Below are positions 20,037-27,459 of a stretch of 27,459 bases of DNA, one piece after another. The notes beneath the pieces are model-generated. The model was not told the DNA's origin. It saw nothing but the letters and a program-made list of their open reading frames with translations, and searched no databases. The position numbers and the translations under genes were made by a program. Origin of the DNA: Cladosporium sp. IMV 00045 (Eukaryota > Ascomycota > Dothideomycetes > Cladosporiales > Cladosporiaceae); NCBI GenBank assembly GCA_001931905.2, contig MSJI02000441.1:12972-40430 (forward strand), in the 5' to 3' direction. The first letter of the stretch is position 1. Each line of letters starts with the position of its first letter.

Positions 20037-22426
20037 ATGTCTCAAGATGGAGGCATGTTCTCGGTGCGCCGGCCACGCGAGGTAAGACGGCGCAAGGAAG
20101 GGCGAGCGAATGCCCACACGAAGGCGCATGGACTGACAACAATCGCAGACACTCGGCGCGATCAGTAACAACGTATCCGCGATCCCAATGCCCGCATCGG
20201 CCATGAAACGCTCGACTTCACAACATCAATTCGGCCAAGCTCCAGGAACAGCACAACATGTGCGCTCGACATCAGGATCGCGTATGTCGCTCGCACCTGG
20301 AAGGCCATCGCAACCCAATTTTGGACGCGCATCATTAGGTGGAAATCTGGCAGAACTGGGATTGTCAACGGTACAGCGACCCAGTACAGCAAACTTTCTC
20401 GCAAGCACGGGTGGAAGGAAGAGTTTTGCACCTGTCACCAGCACGCCAGCGCATCCAATACAGCTGCAGGAGAGCACCGCGAGGAGAAGCAGTGTATATT
20501 CTGCACGCCCATCTGCGGGCTTTGGTCCCACAGGCCATCAGTCGTTCTTTGCGACCGCGCCGCCTTCCAATGGCCTTCCTACCGACCCACGAAGACTCCG
20601 CGATAGCAACACCCGAGCCATGATGGGCCAGGAGCTTATGGAGTTTCTGGGTCAACGCAACTTTGAGGGCGAAATGAAGCATAACCTGACGCACAAGACC
20701 ATGACCTCTCCGACACAGAAGGACTTCAACTTGATGTTTCACTTCCTCTACCACTGCATCGATCCCTCGTATCGATTCCAGAAGAATATCGACGCCGAGG
20801 TGCCGCCCTTACTGAAGCAATTGAGATACCCCTTCGAAAAGAACATCTCAAAGTCGCAGCTGTCAGCAGTCGGTGGAAACAACTGGTCGACTTTTCTCGG
20901 GATGCTTCACTGGATGATGAATCTGGCCAAGATGATGGAGCAATACGCTTATGGCGCGTTTGACGAGGCATGCATCGAGGCTGGATTCGATGTAACAGCA
21001 GACAGGATCACATTTCAGTTTCTGTCGGACGCCTACAAGGAATGGCTGTCTATCGAGGAAGGCGATGATGAGGAGGAAGAAAAACGCCGCATCCAGCCGC
21101 ACGTCGAGGCGATGGCAGCCAAATTTGATCAAGCGAACCAAGCCAATCTGGACCAATTGAAGCAACTGGAAGAGGAAGGCAAAGCCCTCCAGGATCAGAT
21201 CGACGAGTTGTCGAAATCTGCCCCGAGATTATCGAAGCTGGACGAGCAGATCAAGGTCCTTGAGGAAGACCGCGTCAAATTCGAAAATTACAACAACTCT
21301 ATGGAGGGCAAGGTCGATAAATATCAGAACCGCGCCCAGCTTCTCCAGCAGGAGATTGAGAGATGCGAACAGGAATTGAGAGAAGCTGAGGATGACAAGG
21401 CCGAATTGCAGAGGCGGGTCGATGAGCAGGGGCTGAGTGTCCAAGATATCGATCGAATGAACACCGAACGCGAACGCCTGCAGAAAGGCGTCGAGGCAAC
21501 TACTGTGCGCCTGGACGAAGCCAAAGACAGAACATCAAAGAAGGAAGCCGAGACGGGTGCGAAGTTGGATGAGCTGGAAACAGTCGTGCAGCGCTATAAC
21601 GGTATGGGGTACCAAATCGGCATCATCCCTTCGACTGCGTCAAACGCCAACGGGTACGATCACGAATTACGCCTCACTGTCAATGACGGTCCCGACTTCA
21701 GTGCCAGTCAAATGGGCGGGTCAAGCCAACAGCTGTTCGAATCCGACCGACTGCTCTATGACCCGAACAACGGTTACCAACCCTACCACCTGTTGCGACA
21801 CAACGATCTGAAGAGCAGCAAGAAAGCCCTACAAGACTTGCGCAAGGCCATCTCGGACCGCCGCAACGGCGCACTCGAAGAAGACATGGCGAAGATGGAC
21901 ATGCTCGACAAGACTCGCGAGGCCCTGGAAGACAAGTACGCAGAGATGGACACGCTCGAGCACCGTCTGCGTGGCGCGCAGGAGGAGTTCGAGAAGATGA
22001 AAGAGATCTCGTATGCGCAAAACATGGCTTCTGACACGCAAATTGAGAAGATGGAGAAGGAGCTCGCAAAGATGCGTGCTGGCCTCACGGAGAGCGTGCA
22101 ATTGATGGAGCAGAGGGAGATGAACACGAACCTCGAGTAAGTGATCTAGCGACAGAGCAATCTTCATCAGCAGACTAACATTCGACAGGTACGAGCAACT
22201 CACACTGCGATCCTCAGCTGTTCGAGAGGAATTGCACACTGAGCTCGAGCGCATGCTCAACGACATTATCAAGTTCAAGATTCACGTCCAGGGCAGTTTG
22301 GAAGCGTACGAGGATTTCGTTGCTCAGGAAGTCGAACGCGAGTGTCAGGAACAGGAACTTGCTGAAGGCGCTGCATTGGAGGAGCAGGCAGAGCTCGACG
22401 ACCAGATGGATGTCACCGAGGAGTAG
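20037..22426 (+). CDS. NDC80: Ndc80/Hec1 kinetochore complex subunit
   Basis: Exons 20037-20081, 20149-22136 and 22189-22426; introns of 67 and 52 nt with GTAAGA and GTAAGT donors; 756 aa. Ndc80 is the main microtubule-binding subunit of the Ndc80-Nuf2-Spc24-Spc25 complex at the outer kinetochore. The small first exon gives [15 protein letters not shown], joined in frame to TLGAISNN, the typical fungal start. A basic, Ser/Pro-rich tail of about 160 residues (a likely Aurora target) comes first. The calponin-homology domain follows from about 160 to 320 ([40 protein letters not shown]). Then comes coiled coil broken by the loop near [10 protein letters not shown], and a second coil to the C-terminus, which binds Spc24/25 in the family through Nuf2. 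The length is as expected. Confidence 0.95.
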
Positions 22427-23247
22427 AGTTTGAGGCATCGTCATTTTCGCATTGTTTGGCGCTTAGTGGCCTTTCTGTTTTTTATTCTTTGATTGGGCTG
22501 GGCATGATGTTTACGACCAATTGATACCTCTTCCTGTTTACCTCATGTTCGATGGATTTTCAAATTAATGCTTTCCACCTTTTCTTTCTTACACACACCT
22601 TAAAATTTATCTCACAACGGAGCAACAAATAGCGACCAATGTGTCATCTCTAATTTCCATTTTGAGAGAGAAAAAGGACCTGATGACGACGGAGTCAGTC
22701 GGGCGGCGCCCCTTGTCTTGAAGCCCAGCGCGAAGCGATGGTCAGGCCCTGTCTGTGCCTTCTTGGGCAGAAAGCCGCCCGCTCAAACCACTCCAACCTC
22801 GTGGCTAGCGAATGTCTCAACGTGCGCGCTTTCGCCCTAGCCCTCCGCATGCGCTATATCACGCTCCCAGCGCCCAGGCCCCAATCTCTCTCACTTCGTG
22901 GTACTGGGTTTTCCGATCTTCCTGGCTCCCCTAAGGCATCTGTCACTTTTTCTCCGGATTTCTTTTTCTTGCTTGACATGGAGTGAACTGGGATGAACCA
23001 TCAGCAGACGCAGGAACGAATTTCTGTTCGCCGACCGAATCTCTGGACCTGGGACGGCTCGGTTAAACGCGCGCCTTCCGCTGCAGCTCTGGCGCAATCC
23101 CCCGTCAAGCGATTCCTCCCGTTTCGCAATATATACTTCTCGTTACAGATTGAAAGAGAAAAGCTCCGATTCGTCAACTCTCTAGGTGGTGGTGATTTTT
23201 GGGGACCTGCCATTTTGGTTTGCGCAAACTGGAGAGAGTGGGAATAG
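22427..23247. other. NDC80 3' flank and promoter of the DUF2235 gene (820 bp)
   Basis: A T-rich stretch at 22470-22620 fits a 3' untranslated region of NDC80. The right part carries pyrimidine-rich runs (for example TTTTTCTCC at 22947-22955) typical of fungal upstream regions. The open frames here are short and unsupported. Confidence 0.5.
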
Positions 23248-24865
23248 ATGTCGCGAGTCTCGGCGCACCGCGACTTCGCTCCTGGTCCGCCTCCGCCGGC
23301 CAATTCTGGTTTCCTCGAAGCGCCGCCGCAGCCCAAGCCGAGCAAACGTCTGATCCTCTGCGAGGACGGGACGTGGCAGAGCTCGGATGGGAATATCGCC
23401 CAGGGAGGCAATGCGCCGCCTAGTAATGTTGTTCGCCTAGCGAGAGCGATTAAGCCGATGAGTCGCGATGGGATTCCGCAGATTGTGAATTACCATGTCG
23501 GAGTGGGCGTTGCAGGAGGCGTGGTTGACAAGGTTTATGGTGGGATTTCAGGTGAAGGTATGTCAATTTGGTCTTGGTTGTTCAACACTTGTAGATTGTT
23601 TGCGTGTTACGAATCACGACGATGAACCTCGAAGACAGACTGCTAATCGAATCGCAGGCATGGCAGAGATCGTTCGAACAGGCTATCAATTCCTTTCGGC
23701 CAACTACGTTCCCAACGACGAAATCTTCATTTTCGGCTTCTCGCGAGGTGCCTATACAGCCCGCAGTATAGCAGGTTTGATCGACAACGTCGGAGTCTTG
23801 ACGAAAGAAGGCCTCCCGTTCCTGGCCGAGATCTTTCGCGACGTCCAACATCGCCACAACGAAAACTACAAGCCCAAGAATCCCGACGAGCCGTTCCCCA
23901 ATAAGCCAAGCGTGTCAGATCCTCGGTATGCCGAAGAACTTGAACGGAGAGGCTACTCGCGTCTTCACGTCCCGGTCAAAGTTGTTGGTGTCTGGGATAC
24001 CGTTGGTTCACTGGGTACGCCAAAAATTGGCTGGTTGAGACGACTGGGACTGCAATCCTCTGCTTCCAAGGAACACTCATTCTATGACACCAGCTTATCG
24101 AATTGCGTCGAAAATGCTTTTCAAGCCCTTGCACTGGATGAAGAACGATATGCATTCGCCCCCGCGCTCTGGGAGAAATTCCAAGGCAACACAACCACTC
24201 TACGCCAAGTCTGGTTTCCCGGTTCCCATTCAAACGTCGGCGGTGGGTATCCAGATCAGCAAATCGCAACAATTTCCCTCGCGTGGATGGTCTCGCAATG
24301 CACTCCACTCCTCGACATGAACGAGGACTACGTGCTGGACCAATGGGAAGCAGACGAGGAGTATTTCAAAGATTGCGGCGAAAAACCGCGCCCGTGGGGG
24401 TTTGGAAAGATCCTAAACGGCATGGAGGGAATCTACGCTCTGGGCGGAACCAAGATCCGCACACCCGGTCGATACATGGTGATTGACCCGGAGACTGGCG
24501 CGACTACGGACGATGCTCTGGAAGACACGCACGAATACGTGCATCCGTCGGTGCGAGCGCGCGTCAGAATGGGAGGGCCGGGTCTGAGCGACCGTGGACG
24601 ATACGTATGCGATGCTCTGCGGGATTGGAAACTCAACGTCGAATTCCCAGATGGTTCGAAACGACCGAATGTCTATTGGAAACTCAGGACGAAGGACCGC
24701 AACGTTTCCACCCGCGTTATGCCAGAGGCGCCGCTATGGGGCATCGAGAAGGAATTGCTGGAATACGATCCAGATACTGAGGAATTCGTGATGAGACCTC
24801 CTGACACGTCTCGTCAGCGCAGAGGTAGAGGCAAGAAGGAAAAACGAAGACGTACGCCTGATTGA
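23248..24865 (+). CDS. DUF2235 alpha/beta-hydrolase (Tle1-like phospholipase fold)
   Basis: Exons 23248-23557 and 23658-24865; the intron is 100 nt (GTATGT to CGCAG); 505 aa. The family (Pfam DUF2235) has an alpha/beta-hydrolase fold shared with bacterial type VI phospholipase effectors of the Tle1 group. Fungal members are mostly uncharacterised. The first strand block is RLILCEDGTWQ (near 34-44), where fungal relatives have a cognate C-DGTW. The nucleophile elbow is GFSRGAYTAR with Ser132. The likely acid is Asp217 in GVWDTVGSLG, and the likely His is His294 in PGSHSNVGGGYPD. All three residues are present, so it is probably active. The C-terminus ends in a strongly basic tail (RQRRGRGKKEKRRR), which could serve nuclear targeting or lipid contact. 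An ester of a lipid is a fair guess for the substrate, not more. It is convergent with the next gene. Confidence 0.9.
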
Positions 24866-24953
24866 AATGCTGCCGTTCTCGTAACGTCATGCAATCATTC
24901 CGCCGACCTTAGGCTACCCACGACAGTCTGTGGCACACGCGACCTGGCACAGC

Positions 24954-25984
24954 TCACTTTGGCTTCGGCTTCCGGATCACAACAGTGCCATTTTCCTGCA
25001 GCTGCCAGCCAACGCCACCCTTCACCAACTCCTCCCACTTCGCATCCGCCGCGCGCTCCACAAACGCCTTGTCAGCGCTAAGATAGCTACGCCCCAACGC
25101 CTTCAGCGCATGCATCTTCATCCTCTCCTCCGCAAACCCCATCAAAGCCCTCTGATACCCATCGACCGCGCGCCGCACGCGCCAGAAACGCGGCCAATCA
25201 TCGTGCACCAGCGCCTTTAGCACGACCGCAACTCTTCGATCCTGGTGCGCGAAGCGCAACTTCACAGCGTGCGCCTGCACCAGCTCGTTCTGCCGGCACG
25301 CGAGGTCGAGGATGACGTAGCCGACGAAATCGCGCAGCTCCGCCGCTGAGAGCGGCGTCGTGGCGTGGATAGAGTGCAGCAGGTGCAGCAGCGCGGGCTG
25401 GTAGGATTCCCATTGCCGGGTGAGAATGCTGGCTTGCGCGATGAACATGTAGGCGCGCTGCGCGAAGGCGTCGCGCCGTCGGGAGCCCAGGATCCCTTCG
25501 CGCAGGCGGCGCATTGCCATGAGGATGTTGGGTAGGTCGTTGGGCCGGTCGGTGCTGGAGGGTTGGCGGGGGATGGGAGGGCGGGATGTCGTCGTGGATG
25601 AGTTTGAGAGCGAGGAAGTGGAATCCGCGGGAGCGCTGGATGTGGAGGGTTGATTGATCGATAGAGAAGCGAATGCGTTTTCGAGGTCCTCGCCACCACC
25701 GGAGGAAGCGCAGAATTTCATGTATCGCTCGACAATTTTGGTGTAGTACGTTTCTTGTAACTTGTGGTCGTATAGCCTTATCCGTCGTCAATTAGCAATT
25801 CTATCCCAAATCTACCTCTATGAAAACCAATGCATAAAACGCTGTCGAGATACCTCTTGTCGCCCTTCGAAGGCAATCCATAAGCATCCAGCGGATCAAC
25901 CGTGACAGGCTTCAAACGATTCCACGCTCCTGACGGGCCACGCCGTGCTTGCGGCCGGTTCGGGGCAGAGTACGAGTGATCCAT
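24954..25984 (-). CDS. Conserved fungal protein, CSN8/PSMD8/eIF3K-like helical domain
   Basis: Exons 25984-25854 and 25776-24954; the intron is 77 nt (GTATCT to ATAAG, branch GCTAAT); 317 aa. The N-terminal 100 residues carry a basic stretch (RRGPSGAWNRLKPV), the conserved-looking DAYGLPSKGDKRLYD spanning the splice junction, a KIVERYMKF helix and a Ser/Thr-rich linker. The C-terminal 200 residues are all-helical with the feel of the CSN8/PSMD8/eIF3K family: a YVILDLACRQNE helix, then DDWPRFWRVRRAV, which fits the known pattern of a short acidic step and FW in the PCI-like superhelix. A role in a large complex such as the proteasome lid, signalosome or mRNA export machinery would follow from the family, but orthology to a named subunit is not shown. 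Its stop codon is 88 bp from the stop of the DUF2235 gene. Confidence 0.75.
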
Positions 25985-26327
25985 GGGTGGGTAGAGCTCA
26001 AATTGATGGATCGGAAAAAGACACTGGCCTTGACATGGGTCGGGTTACACGAGGTATCAACAAACGGAGCAGGAAGTGACGTTTCGTTGCTGGCATCCCG
26101 CATTTTGCTGAGGCGGGCGCCAGCGAGACGAAGTCTGTCAACGCCAGGTGCGAGGCCCGCTTACGCCCGTACCCTTGCTTTGGGAGAGGGAGACGGCATC
26201 AGACCATATTCAACGGAGGAAAATACATCTACTTCTTCAAACCATTAGTTGTGAGCGGATCTCTGATTCATTCCTTCTTTCCAAACAAAAAAATAATACA
26301 GAGTGCGAGAGAAAGAATAAAACAATA
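25985..26327. promoter_or_regulatory. Divergent promoter of the CSN8-like and PAQR genes
   Basis: 343 bp separate two start codons that face away from each other. The PAQR side ends in a long adenine-rich leader (26280-26327, with AACAATA just before ATG), normal for well-translated fungal genes. I see no clear operator. Confidence 0.5.
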
Positions 26328-27459
26328 ATGGCACAGAAAGAAAGTCGACACCAGCCCGAAGTGGACAAGGACAACAACCTCAACGAAAAAGACACAATCA
26401 CCTCCCATCTCGGCACAGCAAGAAAAGCAACCAAACAAACCCTCACAGTCCTCTGGCACGACCTCGCCCCCTGGCAGCAAGACAACCAACACATCCATTC
26501 AGGCTACCGACCGGCCTCCAACTCCTACCAGCGCAGCATCGCCAGCCTCGCCTACCTGCACAACGAGAGCGTGAATATCTACACGCACCTCGTCGGCGCG
26601 CTGCTCGCGTTCTTGACTGGCGTGTACATCTACGGCAGTCTGCAGCCGAGGTATGAGCGGGCGACGCGCGAGGATGTGAGCGTCTTTGCGTGCTTTTTCG
26701 GCGGCGCGGTGGCGTGTTTGGGCATGTCGGCGACGTATCACACGATCTCGAATCATTCGGAGAAGGTGGCGGGGTTGGGGAATAAGTTGGATTATTTGGG
26801 GTGAGTTAGGTTGTTGATTTCTGTCGACTGCAACGAATGTGCTTGCTGACTTTCTTACAGCATAGTGGTACTAATCTGGGGGAGCTTCATACCTTCGGTT
26901 TACTATGGTTTTGCCGACAAGGCTGAGTTGGTGAAGGTTTATTGGACGATGGTCTGTCATTCCTAGTGAGCACGTCCGGGTTCAAGCGTTGTGCTGACGA
27001 CGTCGCGTGTATTCAGATCACAAGTATTGGTGCGGCGACTACGATCGTCGTGCTTACGCCTCGCTTCCGTACGCCGGCTTGGAGGCCCTTTCGCGCATTC
27101 ATGTTCGTAGCGATGGGCTTGAGCGCTGTTTTCCCGGTGCTTCACGGTGTGAAGATGTTCGGAGCGGCGCAAATGCAGCAACAGATAGGCTTATCGTGGC
27201 TCGTCACGCAAGGCCTCCTCTACATCCTCGGGGCTGGGATCTACGCGGTAAGTAGTGTGTTGATCGGCACCGATTGATCGGCCCACGGTAGCAGGGCTGA
27301 CGTTTTTTGACGGCCAGGCACGAATCCCCGAACGATGGGCTCCCGGCGCTTTCGACATATGGGGCAGCTCGCATCAGATTTTTCACGTGCTGGTGGTGTT
27401 GGCGGCGGGCGCGCACCTGATCGGGCTGCTGAAGAGTTTCGACTACGCGCACAGCTTTC
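26328..27459 (+). CDS. PAQR/Izh-type haemolysin III-like membrane protein, 3' end missing
   Basis: Exons 26328-26800, 26861-26951, 27017-27247 and 27318 to the window end; introns of 60, 65 and 70 nt (donors GTGAGT, GTCTGT, GTAAGT). 312 residues are visible and the stop lies outside. These seven-helix proteins, related to adiponectin receptors and yeast Izh1-4, act in zinc and sterol/lipid balance and probably hydrolyse ceramide-like lipids using a bound zinc. Family marks are LHNESVNIYTH before helix 1, SATYHT with the first zinc-ligand His in helix 2-3, and HQIFHVLVVLAAGAH in the last helix with the two further His. A hydrophilic tail of about 60 residues, with the HSGYRPASNSY motif typical of the family, precedes the membrane part. 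The upstream in-frame stretch back to 26148 belongs to the leader and is not coding. Confidence 0.92.

Noticed and set aside
26148..26327. In-frame extension upstream of the PAQR start
   Set aside because: It would add 60 residues unlike family N-termini, and an adenine-rich leader with a good context precedes the ATG at 26328.
1..27459. A biosynthetic cluster, CRISPR array or defence system
   Set aside because: No PKS, NRPS, terpene synthase, pathway regulator or repeat-spacer array is present. Most genes are conserved housekeeping genes.

Overview
The window is nuclear DNA of a filamentous ascomycete (Pezizomycotina; a dothideomycete is my guess from the style of the proteins, not proven). 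The evidence is short GT-AG introns of 56-121 nt with CTAAC/CTGAC-like branch points, compact genes on both strands, and clear fungal orthologues. These are an Nmd5/Sxm1 importin, Ski2, Pex14, Ndc80, a fungal DUF2235 protein, a sugar transporter and a PAQR/Izh protein.

Layout. Positions 1-3000 are accessory DNA. A pair of inverted repeats of about 150 bp (196-350 and 2793-2938) with CAGTG/CACTG tips bounds a 2.74-kb element. Inside it lie a minus-strand wreck of a Tc1-type DD34E transposase (1495-2505) and, unusually, a plus-strand, apparently intact SRPBCC-type gene (442-1095). Positions 3000-4492 hold no recognisable gene. An MFS sugar transporter with five exons lies at 4493-6360 (minus). 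A 3.2-kb stretch (6361-9560) has no recognisable gene. The importin follows at 9561-12974 (minus, four exons), then a 1.06-kb spacer.

The second half is dense housekeeping sequence. SKI2 is a single exon at 14035-17880 (minus) and PEX14 is at 18543-19616 (minus). PEX14 shares a 420-bp divergent promoter with NDC80 at 20037-22426 (plus, three exons). A DUF2235 alpha/beta-hydrolase gene at 23248-24865 (plus) converges with an unnamed CSN8/PSMD8-like gene at 24954-25984 (minus), their stop codons 88 bp apart. That gene is divergent from a PAQR/haemolysin-III-like receptor gene that starts at 26328 and runs off the window.

The housekeeping genes do not form one pathway: nuclear import, cytoplasmic 3'-5' mRNA decay, peroxisomal import and kinetochore attachment are neighbours, not partners. 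The part most worth a second look is the left end, where a TIR-bounded Tc1-like element appears to enclose a non-transposase gene. Splice sites were placed by hand from consensus signals and reading-frame phase. Every multi-exon model given here closes in frame.
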